From Bacillus sp. F19 (GTDB taxonomy: Bacteria; Bacillota; Bacilli; Bacillales; Bacillaceae): a stretch of DNA of 64,000 bases. Under the pieces are notes generated by a model. It saw nothing but the letters and a program-made list of their open reading frames with translations, ran no database searches and was not told where the DNA came from. Location: contig CP085710.1 of NCBI GenBank assembly GCA_023823795.1, positions 62,001-126,000 of the forward strand, given 5' to 3'. The translations under genes were made by a program, and so were the position numbers. Below are positions 54,952 to 64,000 of the stretch, in pieces. How positions within the stretch are numbered: position 1 is the stretch's first letter; each line of letters opens with the position of its first letter.

Positions 54952-56052
54952 ATGTTAAAGCGTATAGTGCAGATCTTTTTCCTGTTCCTTGGAGGAACTC
55001 TAGGCATTTTCTTTATGCCGGAGCTAATGAGATTGTTAAATCTACAAGACATACCTTTTATTAATTCACCATATGCATTAGCCATTTTAGGAGCGATATT
55101 ATTCTATATAGCAACATTCTGGCTTGTCGATTATGTGATTAACTGGGTAAAGCTTTTAGAAGAATCACTGGTAAAGGCACCTGTAACGGATGTTCTATTT
55201 GGTAGTTTAGGATTGATTGTCGGACTTATAATTGCCTTTCTTATCGTAAATGTTATTCCGTTTAAAGACATCCAATATCAAGTGTTCAGTACGATTATTC
55301 CGATCTTTCTTACACTTTTGCTTGGGTATCTTGGTTTTCAGGTCGGATTCAAGCGGAAAGATGAATTAATCAGTCTTTTCTCTATTTCCGGCAAAATCGG
55401 AAAGAAAAAAGGCGCTGGCGAGGAAGACACAGAAATAGAAGACAAAAGGCTTAAAATTTTGGATACAAGCGTGATTATCGACGGCAGAATCGCAGATATC
55501 TGCCAGACGGGATTTTTAGAAGGTACGATTGTGATTCCTCAATTTGTCCTTGAAGAACTGCAGCACATTGCTGATTCCTCTGATGCATTAAAACGAAATC
55601 GCGGAAGACGCGGACTTGATATCTTGAACCGCATTCAAAAGGAGCTGTCCATTAAAGTAGAGATTTATGAGGGCGACTTTGACGAAATACAAGAGGTTGA
55701 CAGCAAACTCGTAAAACTGGCCAAGCTTACATCAGGCGTCGTGGTAACAAACGATTTTAACTTAAACAAAGTATGTGAGCTTCAGGGTGTAGCAGTATTA
55801 AATATCAATGACTTAGCAAACGCTGTGAAGCCGGTAGTATTGCCTGGGGAAGAAATGAAAGTACAAGTCATTAAAGATGGAAAAGAACATAATCAGGGCG
55901 TCGCCTATTTAGATGACGGCACGATGATTGTTGTTGAAGATGGAAGAGATTATATAGGCAAGCACATTGATGTGATTGTTACGAGTGTGCTGCAGACATC
56001 TGCCGGAAGAATGATTTTTGCTAAACCCAAGCTGCTGGAAAAAGCATTGTAG
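54952..56052 (+). CDS. yacL: YacL, membrane protein with PIN and TRAM domains
   Basis: A 366-residue protein. Four transmembrane segments fill about residues 5-140. The cytoplasmic part holds a PIN ribonuclease-like domain (about 167-285) with acidic residues in [18 protein letters not shown] and [10 protein letters not shown], and a TRAM RNA-binding domain (about 295-360, [21 protein letters not shown]). It may be a membrane-tethered nuclease, but the substrate is unknown. AAAGGAGGTGGAGG precedes ATG 54952. It probably shares a transcript with ispD-ispF. Confidence 0.9.
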   Translation: MLKRIVQIFFLFLGGTLGIFFMPELMRLLNLQDIPFINSPYALAILGAILFYIATFWLVDYVINWVKLLEESLVKAPVTDVLFGSLGLIVGLIIAFLIVNVIPFKDIQYQVFSTIIPIFLTLLLGYLGFQVGFKRKDELISLFSISGKIGKKKGAGEEDTEIEDKRLKILDTSVIIDGRIADICQTGFLEGTIVIPQFVLEELQHIADSSDALKRNRGRRGLDILNRIQKELSIKVEIYEGDFDEIQEVDSKLVKLAKLTSGVVVTNDFNLNKVCELQGVAVLNINDLANAVKPVVLPGEEMKVQVIKDGKEHNQGVAYLDDGTMIVVEDGRDYIGKHIDVIVTSVLQTSAGRMIFAKPKLLEKAL

Positions 56053-56750
<698 letters not shown>

Positions 56751-56751
<1 letters not shown>

Positions 56752-57227
56752 TGTTGAGAATTGGACAGGGATTTGATGTGCACCAGCTCGTAGAAGGCCG
56801 CCCGCTCATCCTCGGAGGAATCGAAATTCCGTATAAAAAAGGACTGCTTGGCCATTCGGATGCAGATGTTTTGCTTCATACGGTAGCTGATGCATGCCTT
56901 GGTGCTATTGCTGCCGGTGATATCGGCAAGCATTTTCCGGATACTGATCCAGAATTTAAAGATGCAGACTCCGCAAAATTACTGCAGCATGTTTGGCAGC
57001 TCGTAAAAGAAAAAGGATATGCGCTTGGAAACATTGATTGTACAATTATTGCTCAGAAGCCTAAGATGGCTCCATATATTGATCAAATGAGAGAAAGAAT
57101 TGCTGAGTTGCTTGAGGCTGATATCAATCAAGTGAATGTAAAAGCAACAACGACCGAACAGCTTGGTTTTACGGGCAGAGGAGAAGGAATAGCTTCACAG
57201 GCAACGGTTCTCATTCAGAAAAAATAA
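56751..57227 (+). CDS. ispF: 2-C-methyl-D-erythritol 2,4-cyclodiphosphate synthase
   Basis: The fifth MEP pathway enzyme, cyclising the product of IspE. The 158-residue sequence starts [12 protein letters not shown] with metal ligands Asp9 and His11, followed by [10 protein letters not shown] and [15 protein letters not shown]. The start overlaps the ispD stop by one base. Confidence 0.97.
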
Positions 57228-57241
57228 TCACGGACCATCTT

Positions 57242-57269
57242 TTGAACAGAGTGACTTTAGTGATAAAAT
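57242..57269 (+). promoter_or_regulatory. Sigma-A promoter of gltX
   Basis: TTGAAC at 57242-57247 and TAAAAT at 57264-57269 with a 16-base spacer and an extended TG before the -10 (TGATAAAAT). Confidence 0.6.
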
Positions 57270-57303
57270 GAAACGGACGTTAAAGATTATCGGAGGTACA
57301 ACA

Positions 57304-58761
57304 ATGACAAATGAAGTAAGAGTGCGATACGCTCCAAGTCCGACTGGACATTTACATATCGGGAATGCCCGAACAGCCCTTTTTAATTATTTATATGCGA
57401 GAAATACAGGCGGCAAATTTATTATCCGAATTGAAGACACGGATAAGAAGAGAAATATTGAAGGCGGCGAAGAAAGCCAGCTTAAATATTTGAAATGGCT
57501 CGGCATTGACTGGGATGAAAGCATCGATACAGACGGTGAATACGGTCCATACAGACAGTCAGAGCGCAATGATCTTTATAAAAAATATTATGATGAACTT
57601 CTTTCTGGCGGAAAGGCGTATAAATGCTATTGTACAGAAGAAGAGCTTGAGCAGGAGCGGGAAGAGCAAAGTGCCCGCGGCGAAACTCCTCAATATTCTG
57701 GAAAATGCGCACATTTAACACCTGAAGAGCAGCAAAAGCTTGAGGATGAAGGAAGAAAACCAAGCATTCGCTTCCGTGTACCAAAGGGAGAGGTCATTAC
57801 ATTTAACGATATCGTGAAAGACGAAATCTCATTTGAAACTGATGGAATCGGCGACTATGTCATTGTAAAAAAAGACGGCACGCCAACTTATAACTTTGCT
57901 GTAGCAGTAGATGATTATTTAATGAAAATGACTCATGTTCTTCGCGGGGAAGACCACATTTCAAATACTCCGAAGCAAATTATGATTTTCAATGCATTAG
58001 GCTGGGAAGCACCTATTTTCGGCCACATGACACTGATCGTCAATGAAAACCGCAAAAAATTAAGCAAACGTGATGAATCAATTATTCAATTTATTGAACA
58101 ATATAAAGAATTGGGCTATTTGCCGCAGGCGCTCTTTAACTTTATCGGCATGCTTGGATGGTCTCCTGGCGGCGAAGAGGAAATTTTCAGCAAAGAGCAG
58201 TTCATTGAAATATTCGATCCGAATCGACTATCGAAATCACCGGCTGTTTTTGATACACAGAAGTTAATGTGGCTGAACAATCAGTATGTCAAACAGCTCG
58301 AATTAGATCAGCTGGCTGAGCTGTCCCTTCCTCATTTGATCAAAGCTGGAAAAGTATCAGAAACTGCTTCAGCAGAAGAAATGGACTGGGCACGGAAATT
58401 AATCGGCCTTCATCAGGACAAAATGAGTTATGGTGCAGAAATAGTTGAGCTGACTGAGCTTTTCTTTAAAGAAGAAATTACTTATAACCGCGAAGCGCGA
58501 AATGTTCTTGAAGAGGAACAGGTTCCAGAGGTTCTTACAGCATTTGCAGAGGAAATTGAGAAGCTTGAGTCCTTTACGGCTGATCAAATTAAAGCTGCTA
58601 CGAAAGCTGTTCAGAAGTCTACCGGACATAAAGGCAAGAACCTGTTTATGCCAATCCGTGTTGCAACAACCGGACAAACTCATGGTCCCGATCTGCCTCA
58701 GGCAATCGAGCTGCTCGGAAAAGAAACAATTTTAACCCGATTAAAAAGTGCGAACAGTTAA
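57304..58761 (+). CDS. gltX: Glutamyl-tRNA synthetase
   Basis: A class I synthetase of 485 residues. In Bacillus it charges both tRNA-Glu and tRNA-Gln, the latter corrected by GatCAB. HIGH-type motif HIGN is at 18-21 ([13 protein letters not shown]) and the KMSKS-type motif KLSKR at 252-256. The C-terminal anticodon-binding domain is helical. ATG 57304 follows GGAGGT at 57292-57297; an in-frame ATG at 57268 lies inside the promoter. A tRNA-Glu gene is at 15518. Confidence 0.97.
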   Translation: MTNEVRVRYAPSPTGHLHIGNARTALFNYLYARNTGGKFIIRIEDTDKKRNIEGGEESQLKYLKWLGIDWDESIDTDGEYGPYRQSERNDLYKKYYDELLSGGKAYKCYCTEEELEQEREEQSARGETPQYSGKCAHLTPEEQQKLEDEGRKPSIRFRVPKGEVITFNDIVKDEISFETDGIGDYVIVKKDGTPTYNFAVAVDDYLMKMTHVLRGEDHISNTPKQIMIFNALGWEAPIFGHMTLIVNENRKKLSKRDESIIQFIEQYKELGYLPQALFNFIGMLGWSPGGEEEIFSKEQFIEIFDPNRLSKSPAVFDTQKLMWLNNQYVKQLELDQLAELSLPHLIKAGKVSETASAEEMDWARKLIGLHQDKMSYGAEIVELTELFFKEEITYNREARNVLEEEQVPEVLTAFAEEIEKLESFTADQIKAATKAVQKSTGHKGKNLFMPIRVATTGQTHGPDLPQAIELLGKETILTRLKSANS

Positions 58762-58786
58762 CTTTTTTCTAAAAATGTAATATAGT
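58758..58786 (+). promoter_or_regulatory. Promoter of the T-box cysE-cysS unit
   Basis: TTAACT at 58758-58763 and TATAGT at 58781-58786, spacer 17. The -35 box overlaps the gltX stop codon, and the start would be near 58793. Confidence 0.5.
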
Positions 58787-58794
58787 AAGATTAA

Positions 58795-59065
58795 TACATT
58801 AAAACACGTTGATAAGGAGAAGTAGAGAGTCCGTTTCCATGATAGAGAGAACCTCCCTGGCTGAAAGAGGTTTATGCGAAATCATTCTCGAAATGCACCT
58901 TTGAGTCTTTTATTGAACCATCAGCCAGTCTGACGTAGTAAATAAAAGCGGATTGCTCACCGTTACAGGAGCCTAAAGTTGAAGCAGGCAATTTTTTGCT
59001 TGTTTAAACAGAGTGGAACCGCGCATTTAAAGCGTCTCTGTCTATTAGGCAGAGGCGCTTTTTTA
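58795..59065 (+). promoter_or_regulatory. T-box riboswitch, tRNA-Cys specific
   Basis: A leader RNA that senses uncharged tRNA-Cys. The conserved T-box AGAGTGGAACCGCG is at 59010-59023. A Stem I GA-rich motif (GAAGTAGAGAGTC near 58818-58830) and the specifier loop GAAATGCACC with specifier TGC (Cys) at 58894-58896 are visible. The terminator is GCG-TCTCTG (59032-59040) pairing with CAGAGGCGC (59050-59058) plus TTTTTT. Uncharged tRNA would favour the antiterminator and let cysE and cysS be made. Confidence 0.93.
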
Positions 59066-59106
59066 GTTTCATTTAAAAATCATGGGGATTGTTTGGGGGG
59101 AATAGA

Positions 59107-59802
59107 ATGTTCAAAATCCTGAAGGAAGATATCGAGGTTGTTTTCGAACAGGATCCGGCTGCAAGGTCTTATTTAGAAGTCATTCTTACTTATTCCGGGC
59201 TTCATGCAATTTGGGCACACAGGCTGGCACATGCTTTTTTTAGACGGAATCTGTTCTTCATTGCAAGAGTCATTTCTCAAGTGAGCCGCTTTTTTACAGG
59301 AATCGAAATCCATCCAGGCGCGAAAATCGGGAGGCGCTTTTTCATAGACCACGGCATGGGTGTTGTAATTGGAGAAACGTGTGAAATCGGTAATAACGTA
59401 ACAGTCTTCCAAGGAGTAACTTTAGGCGGAACCGGGAAAGAGAAAGGAAAGAGGCATCCGACCATTCTGGATAACGCTTTGATTGCTACAGGTGCGAAAG
59501 TACTGGGATCCATTACAGTCGGCGCTTATTCTAAGATTGGTGCGGGTTCGGTTGTGCTCCGTGATGTGCCTGATCATTCCACTGTTGTAGGAATACCAGG
59601 CAAGGTCGTGATACAAAATGGGAAGAGAATCAAAAATGATCTTGATCACTGCAATCTTCCTGATCCAGTCGCAGACAGGTTCAAAGAACTGGAAGCAGAA
59701 ATGCTGCATTTGAGACAAGAGCTTGCACAATTGAAAGAAGGGAAGAGTCAAGATGACCATCAAGCTATACAATACGCTAACCAGACAAAAGGAAACGTTT
59801 AA
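59107..59802 (+). CDS. cysE: Serine O-acetyltransferase
   Basis: CysE acetylates serine, giving the substrate of CysK (27141). The 231-residue protein has an N-terminal helical region (about 1-65), a left-handed beta-helix of hexapeptide repeats (about 65-170, [18 protein letters not shown] and [19 protein letters not shown]) and a helical, charged C-terminal extension. It is a little longer than I recall for B. subtilis CysE (217). The ATG at 59107 follows GGGGGG; an in-frame start at 59089 would precede it. The 3' end overlaps cysS by 50 bases. Confidence 0.95.
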   Translation: MFKILKEDIEVVFEQDPAARSYLEVILTYSGLHAIWAHRLAHAFFRRNLFFIARVISQVSRFFTGIEIHPGAKIGRRFFIDHGMGVVIGETCEIGNNVTVFQGVTLGGTGKEKGKRHPTILDNALIATGAKVLGSITVGAYSKIGAGSVVLRDVPDHSTVVGIPGKVVIQNGKRIKNDLDHCNLPDPVADRFKELEAEMLHLRQELAQLKEGKSQDDHQAIQYANQTKGNV

Positions 59803-61150
59803 GCCCCTTGAAGAGGGCAAGGTCAAAATGTATGTGTGTGGACCGACCGTTTATAACTATATCCATATAGGAAATGCCCGTCCTGCTATTGTCTATGATA
59901 CTGTCCGGAAATACTTGGAGTACAGAGGATACGATGTTACTTATGTATCAAACTTTACAGATGTAGATGATAAGCTGATAAAGGCTGCAAATGAGCTTGG
60001 AGAAGATGTTCAGACAATTGCGGACCGTTTTATTGAAGCCTATTTTGAAGATGTCACGGCTCTTGGCTGCGACCGTGCAACAGCTCATCCGCGTGTGACA
60101 GAAAGCATGGATATTATTATCGACTTTATTCAGGCTTTAATTGAAAAAGGGTTTGCTTATGAAGCAGACGGGGATGTGTATTATAGAACAAGATTTTTTA
60201 AAGATTACGGAAAGCTCTCTCATCAATCCATTGATGAACTCCGCGTTGGTGCCAGAATCGATGCAGGCGAGAAGAAGCAGGATCCACTTGATTTCGCGCT
60301 TTGGAAAGCGGCGAAAGAGGGCGAGATTTCTTGGGAAAGTCCATGGGGAGAAGGAAGACCCGGCTGGCATATTGAGTGCTCCGCTATGGTCCATGATCAC
60401 TTCGGAGATACAATCGATATCCATGCAGGAGGACAGGACTTAACATTCCCCCACCATGAGAATGAAATTGCCCAATCTGAAGCATTGACAGAAAAGCCGT
60501 TTGCTAACTACTGGCTGCATAATGGGTATATTAATATAAACAACGAAAAAATGTCGAAGTCTCTAGGCAACTTTGTATTGGTTCATGACATCCTGAAAGA
60601 ACACGATGCCCAGGTTCTTAGATTGTTCATGCTGTCCGTCCACTACCGTCATCCGATTAATTATTCCGTTGATTTGCTTGAGAGCACTAAAAATGCATTA
60701 GACCGCCTTCGTACATCTTACGAAAATCTGCTGCACCGTGCACAAAGCAGCACTGATTTAACCGATGACAATGAAAAGTGGCTGAACATTATCTCTGAAC
60801 AGCGCACGGTTTTTGTGGAAGCTATGGATGATGATTTCAACACAGCCAACGCCATTTCAGTTATGTTTGAATTGTCAAAGCAAGCCAACTACTATTTGCA
60901 GGAAAAGAATACTTCAAAAGAAGTAATTGCTGCTTTCACTGCTGCATTTGATGAGCTTGGAGCTGTACTTGGCCTTCAGTTTGGAAATAAAGAACTTTTG
61001 GATGCGGAAATTGAAGAATTGATTGAAAAGCGCATTCAAGCCAGAAAAGACCGCAACTTCCAGCTGTCAGATGAAATCCGGGATCAGCTGAAGGGTATGA
61101 ATATCATTTTAGAAGATACGCCTCAAGGCACGAGATGGAAAAGAGGGTAA
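59753..61150 (+). CDS. cysS: Cysteinyl-tRNA synthetase
   Basis: A class I synthetase of 465 residues. The zinc-binding Cys29 sits in [19 protein letters not shown] together with the HIGH-type motif HIGN; other zinc ligands are in GWHIECSAM and the HHENE segment. KMSKS is at 266-270 ([11 protein letters not shown]). The start ATG 59753 lies within the end of cysE, 10-12 bases after AAGGGAAG. Expression is set by the T-box upstream of cysE. Confidence 0.97.
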   Translation: MTIKLYNTLTRQKETFKPLEEGKVKMYVCGPTVYNYIHIGNARPAIVYDTVRKYLEYRGYDVTYVSNFTDVDDKLIKAANELGEDVQTIADRFIEAYFEDVTALGCDRATAHPRVTESMDIIIDFIQALIEKGFAYEADGDVYYRTRFFKDYGKLSHQSIDELRVGARIDAGEKKQDPLDFALWKAAKEGEISWESPWGEGRPGWHIECSAMVHDHFGDTIDIHAGGQDLTFPHHENEIAQSEALTEKPFANYWLHNGYININNEKMSKSLGNFVLVHDILKEHDAQVLRLFMLSVHYRHPINYSVDLLESTKNALDRLRTSYENLLHRAQSSTDLTDDNEKWLNIISEQRTVFVEAMDDDFNTANAISVMFELSKQANYYLQEKNTSKEVIAAFTAAFDELGAVLGLQFGNKELLDAEIEELIEKRIQARKDRNFQLSDEIRDQLKGMNIILEDTPQGTRWKRG

Positions 61151-61152
61151 GC

Positions 61153-61569
61153 ATGCTTCACTTAGAAGAGATTCCGAACCCAAAACAAGTGAACAGCCTG
61201 GCTCTTGCCTATATAGGTGATGCTATTTATGAAGTCTGCGTCAGGCATCACCTGCTTTCTAAAGGCAACGTCCGTCCAAATCAGCTGCATAAATTAGCAA
61301 CAAAATATGTTTCAGCCAAGGCGCAGGCAACAATTCTTCATGAATTGTCAAAATCGGATTATTTCTCTGAAGAAGAAATGGCGATCATACGCCGCGGCCG
61401 AAATGCAAAATCAGGCACGGTTCCAAAGAACACAGATGTTCAAACATACCGCTACAGTACAGCATTTGAAGCATTAATCGGCTACCTGCATCTTGAAAAA
61501 AATGCAGACCGTCTAGCAGAAATCATTCAGTCGTCATTTGAATTGATTCAGAACGAAGGGAGGAAATAG
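61153..61569 (+). CDS. mrnC: Mini-ribonuclease III
   Basis: A 138-residue RNase III catalytic domain without a dsRNA-binding domain; in B. subtilis it matures the ends of 23S rRNA. The catalytic motif [13 protein letters not shown] has Asp23, and [33 protein letters not shown] contains the second acidic site (Glu in FEALIG). ATG 61153 follows the cysS stop by 2 bases, with GAGGG inside the end of cysS. Two 23S genes are in this window. Confidence 0.95.
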   Translation: MLHLEEIPNPKQVNSLALAYIGDAIYEVCVRHHLLSKGNVRPNQLHKLATKYVSAKAQATILHELSKSDYFSEEEMAIIRRGRNAKSGTVPKNTDVQTYRYSTAFEALIGYLHLEKNADRLAEIIQSSFELIQNEGRK

Positions 61570-61571
61570 GA

Positions 61572-62315
61572 ATGTCAGAAGAATATATTATTGGCCGCAA
61601 CACCGTCATTGAAGCATTAAAATCAACGAGAAATGTGTATAAAATCTGGATGGCGGAAAACTCCGTCAAGGGACAGGCCCAGCAAATAATGGTGCTTGCA
61701 AAAGAAAAGGGCATATCCATTCAGTCTGTTCCTAAAAAGAAAATTGATCAAATGGTTGAAGGAAATCATCAAGGTGTCGTTGCTCAGGTAGCAGCATATG
61801 AATACTCAGAGGTAGATGATATCCTAAAGGCGGCTGAAGATAAAAATGAAGCCCCATTTATTCTTCTTTTAGATGAAATTGAAGACCCTCATAACCTTGG
61901 TTCCATTATGAGAACAGCAGATGCAACAGGCGCGCACGGCATCATCATTCCTAAAAGAAGAGCAGTTGGACTGACAGCTACAGTAGCGAAGTCTTCTACT
62001 GGCGCCATTGAATATATCCCTGTAGCAAGAGTGACAAATATGGCAAGAACCATTGAGGAATTAAAAGAGCGGGGCGTCTGGATTGTTGGCACAGATGCTA
62101 AAGGATCAGATGATTACCGTTCTATGGACGGAAAAATGCCTCTTGGATTAGTTATAGGCAGTGAAGGTAAAGGAATGGGAAGACTGGTTAAAGAAAAATG
62201 CGATTTTCTGGTCAACTTGCCGATGGCTGGCCGGGTCACTTCGCTCAATGCCTCAGTGGCAGCAAGTCTGCTGATGTATGAGGTCTTTAGAAAGCGTCAC
62301 CCTTTAGGAGAATAA
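61572..62315 (+). CDS. rlmB: 23S rRNA ribose methyltransferase of the RlmB/TrmH family (YacO)
   Basis: A SPOUT-class 2'-O-methyltransferase of 247 residues. An N-terminal substrate-binding domain (about 1-75) precedes the catalytic domain with DEIEDPHNLGSIMRTADATGAHG, VIGSEGKGMGRLV and LPMAGRVTSLNASVAASLLMYE, the knot region that binds S-adenosylmethionine. By analogy it methylates G2251 (E. coli numbering) of 23S rRNA. It starts 2 bases after mrnC, in one translation-focused operon. Confidence 0.93.
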   Translation: MSEEYIIGRNTVIEALKSTRNVYKIWMAENSVKGQAQQIMVLAKEKGISIQSVPKKKIDQMVEGNHQGVVAQVAAYEYSEVDDILKAAEDKNEAPFILLLDEIEDPHNLGSIMRTADATGAHGIIIPKRRAVGLTATVAKSSTGAIEYIPVARVTNMARTIEELKERGVWIVGTDAKGSDDYRSMDGKMPLGLVIGSEGKGMGRLVKEKCDFLVNLPMAGRVTSLNASVAASLLMYEVFRKRHPLGE

Positions 62316-62319
62316 GAAA

Positions 62320-62829
62320 ATGGATATCCTTCTTGTTGACGGATATAACATCATCGGTGCATGGGCGAATCTTCAATCATTAAAAAAAGAGAATCTCTCA
62401 GAAGCAAGAGAGCTGCTTATTCAGAAAATGGCAGAGTATCAAGCTTACACCGGTTACCGGGTAATCGTCATATTCGATGCTCATCAAGTGAAGGGTATTG
62501 AAAAGAAACAAAAAAACCACCGTGTCGAAGTAATTTATACCCGTGAAAATGAAACGGCGGATGAACGCATTGAAAAACTTGCGATTTCCCTGAGCAATAT
62601 TAAAACACAGATTCACGTGGCAACTTCCGATTTCACAGAGCAATGGGCCATTTTTGGCCAGGGAGCTCTCAGAAAGTCGGCAAGAGAACTTTTAAATGAA
62701 GTAGAAGCCATTGAAAAAAGAATTCAAAAAAGAGTAGAGAAAATCAAAGTGAATAGTCCTCAATCAAAGATTCCTATAACAGATGATGTCCTGAAAATGT
62801 TTGAAAAATGGCGCAGGGGTGATTTATAG
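62320..62829 (+). CDS. rae1: Rae1 (YacP), ribosome-associated endoribonuclease
   Basis: A NYN/PIN-like nuclease of 169 residues which cuts mRNA inside the ribosomal A site in B. subtilis. MDILLVDGYNIIGAW with the acidic Asp near residue 7 and VIVIFDAHQVKGIEKK near 48 are typical, as is ATSDFTEQWAIFGQGALRKSA. The C-terminal part is helical and basic. It is 4 bases after rlmB and its end overlaps nothing; sigH has its own promoter 5 bases later. Confidence 0.94.
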   Translation: MDILLVDGYNIIGAWANLQSLKKENLSEARELLIQKMAEYQAYTGYRVIVIFDAHQVKGIEKKQKNHRVEVIYTRENETADERIEKLAISLSNIKTQIHVATSDFTEQWAIFGQGALRKSARELLNEVEAIEKRIQKRVEKIKVNSPQSKIPITDDVLKMFEKWRRGDL

Positions 62830-62833
62830 CCTG

Positions 62834-62863
62834 TTGACGCTTTCAAAAATCATACTGTATAAT
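62834..62863 (+). promoter_or_regulatory. Sigma-A promoter of sigH
   Basis: TTGACG at 62834-62839 and perfect TATAAT at 62858-62863, spacer 18. In B. subtilis the sigH promoter is sigma-A dependent and repressed by AbrB. Confidence 0.8.
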
Positions 62864-62896
62864 ATTTCTATCTATTGTGCGGTCGGGGGGATCGGC

Positions 62897-63553
62897 ATGA
62901 ACACACATTTCAGCACGGGTAAACTCAGCAAGGAAGACTTTCATGCTCTTTTGGATGAACGGGTTGTGGAGCTTGTTCATAATGGAGACAGCGACGCTCT
63001 TGATTATTTAATAACCAAATACCGTAATTTTGTTAGAGCTAAGGCAAGGTCCTATTTCCTGATAGGCGCTGACAGAGAAGATATTATTCAAGAAGGTATG
63101 ATCGGTTTGTATAAAGCTATCCGTGATTTCAGAGAGGACAAGCTTACTTCTTTCAAAGCTTTTGCAGAACTGTGCATTACTCGCCAAATCATTACCGCTA
63201 TTAAAACCGCAACCCGTCAAAAACATATTCCTCTAAACTCTTATGTTTCACTGGACAAGCCGATTTACGATGAAGAATCAGACCGGACATTGATGGATGT
63301 CATTTCAGGGACGAAAGTCATGGACCCGGAAGAACTGATTATAAATCAAGAAGAATTTGACGATATTGAATTGAAAATGGGAGAGCTTCTGAGCGACCTG
63401 GAACGGAAAGTACTTGTTCTGTACCTGGACGGCAGATCCTATCAGGAAATTTCTGAAGAGCTCAACCGTCACGTCAAATCAATAGATAATGCCCTTCAGC
63501 GGGTGAAGAGAAAACTTGAAAGATATCTGGAGCTTCGTGAAATCAATATGTAA
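62897..63553 (+). CDS. sigH: RNA polymerase sigma-H factor
   Basis: An early-stationary-phase sigma factor of 218 residues that drives spoVG, spo0A and other sporulation and competence genes. Region 2 contains DYLITKYRNFVRAKARSYF, ADREDIIQEGMIGLYKAIRDF and TRQIITAIKTATRQKH; region 4 contains ERKVLVLYLDGRSYQEISEELNRHVKSIDNALQR, the helix-turn-helix for the -35 box. ATG 62897 follows GGGGGG, and the length equals B. subtilis SigH; an in-frame start at 62801 lies before the promoter. Its target spoVG is at the start of this window. Confidence 0.98.
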   Translation: MNTHFSTGKLSKEDFHALLDERVVELVHNGDSDALDYLITKYRNFVRAKARSYFLIGADREDIIQEGMIGLYKAIRDFREDKLTSFKAFAELCITRQIITAIKTATRQKHIPLNSYVSLDKPIYDEESDRTLMDVISGTKVMDPEELIINQEEFDDIELKMGELLSDLERKVLVLYLDGRSYQEISEELNRHVKSIDNALQRVKRKLERYLELREINM

Positions 63554-63580
63554 AAATCATGTAAAACATGTCAGGCGTGA

Positions 63581-63609
63581 TTGACGAAGGACCTTGCGTG
63601 TGTTACATT
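63581..63609 (+). promoter_or_regulatory. Sigma-A promoter of rpmG-secE
   Basis: TTGACG at 63581-63586 and TACATT at 63604-63609 with a 17-base spacer and an extended TG (TGTTACATT). Confidence 0.65.
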
Positions 63610-63647
63610 TTTATAGAAAAATGCAGGACTAGCGGAAGGTGCCATAT

Positions 63648-63797
63648 ATGCGTAAGAAAGTTACATTGGCTTGCACAGACTGTGGAAGCAGAAACTACAC
63701 AACGATGAAAAACACGTCAAGTTCTGAAGAGCGTTTAGAATTCAAGAAATTTTGCAAAGCTTGTAACGCACATACGGACCACCGTGAAACAAAGTAG
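63648..63797 (+). CDS. rpmG: 50S ribosomal protein bL33
   Basis: A 49-residue ribosomal protein, [21 protein letters not shown] to HTDHRETK. The zinc-ribbon cysteines are at 9, 12, 36 and 39, so this is a zinc-binding (C+) paralogue. GGAAGGTG lies 6 bases before ATG 63648. It stands between sigH and secE, the usual place for a bL33 gene in Bacillus (rpmGB). Confidence 0.95.
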   Translation: MRKKVTLACTDCGSRNYTTMKNTSSSEERLEFKKFCKACNAHTDHRETK

Positions 63798-63860
63798 CAC
63801 TCATCTCATAATTCTTTATTTCTATGACAGGCTTTCTGAATTCTCTTGGAGGTAATGTAA

Positions 63861-64000
63861 ATGAAGCGTATTGTTAATTTTTTCAAAGATGTATCCCGTG
63901 AAATGAAAAAGGTCAGCTGGCCAAAAGGCAAAGAACTGACACGCTATACGATTACAGTTATTGCAACTGTCGCTTTTGCTGTTGTCTTTTTCGCCCTTGT
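63861..64000 (+). CDS. secE: Preprotein translocase subunit SecE, 5' part
   Basis: The first 46 codons of a small membrane protein: a cytoplasmic amphipathic helix with FFKDVSREMKKVSWPKGKEL, the conserved SecE segment, followed by the start of one transmembrane helix (TITVIATVAFAVVFFALV). SecE joins SecY in the protein-conducting channel. TTGGAGGTAA precedes ATG 63861. The gene continues beyond the window; nusG normally follows. Confidence 0.95.
   Translation, partial: MKRIVNFFKDVSREMKKVSWPKGKELTRYTITVIATVAFAVVFFAL

Noticed and set aside
62801-62896. Longer N-terminus for SigH
   Set aside because: It overlaps rae1 and the sigH promoter; ATG 62897 gives the exact family length of 218 residues.

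Overview
The window is a stretch of chromosome from a Bacillus-type Firmicute (Bacillaceae, Bacillus sensu lato). Three things point there: a nearly complete run of genes in the B. subtilis 168 order from ridA to secE, dense sporulation genes with sigma-F, sigma-H and Spo0A type sites, and 16S sequence of Bacillaceae type. Proteins match B. subtilis well but not identically, so it is a different species; I cannot name the genus safely from memory.

Layout. 1-9500: end of ridA, then spoVG, glmU, prs, ctc (L25), pth, fin, mfd and spoVT. 9500-15000: a lipid-flippase-like gene (yabM), yabN (MazG), rqcP, the spore-coat pair yabP-yabQ, divIC and the S1-domain gene yabR. 15000-20100: tRNA-Met and tRNA-Glu, then the sporulation genes spoIIE, yabS and yabT. 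20200-28100: tilS, hprT, ftsH, coaX, hslO, yacD and cysK. 28200-35600: the folate operon pabB-pabA-pabC-folP-folB-folK with yazB and dusB, then lysS. 35650-46920: two complete 16S-23S-5S operons in tandem with nine intact tRNA genes between them (the rrnJ-trnJ-rrnW arrangement of B. subtilis). 47500-52200: the CtsR-controlled ctsR-mcsA-mcsB-clpC operon. 52290-64000: radA, disA, yacL, ispD, ispF, gltX, a cysteine T-box, cysE, cysS, mrnC, rlmB, rae1, sigH, rpmG and the start of secE.

How it works together. Translation is the main theme: rRNA, tRNAs, LysRS, GluRS, CysRS, L25, L33, Pth, TilS, DusB, RlmB, Mini-III, Rae1 and RqcP. Around it lie stress and quality control (ClpC/McsB, FtsH, Hsp33), DNA integrity (Mfd, RadA, DisA) and sporulation switches (SigH, SpoVG, SpoIIE, Fin, SpoVT, YabT). 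Several regulatory sites are readable directly: a sigma-H promoter for spoVG, a Spo0A-type promoter with a 21-bp spacer for spoIIE, sigma-F promoters for fin and yabS, sigma-B-like promoters for ctc and ctsR, a CtsR operator and a T-box with a TGC specifier.

No clearly new multi-gene system is visible; the gene content is conserved core. The less ordinary parts are: a truncated tRNA-Lys copy made by a 29-bp direct repeat inside the tRNA cluster; a degenerate 21-bp tandem repeat and an unassigned 33-residue ORF in the 730-bp gap between the second rRNA operon and ctsR; a hairpin that could hide the fin ribosome site only in read-through mRNA; a perfect inverted repeat plus direct repeat before spoVT; and single-base homopolymer differences between the two rRNA operons that look like sequence errors or recent drift.
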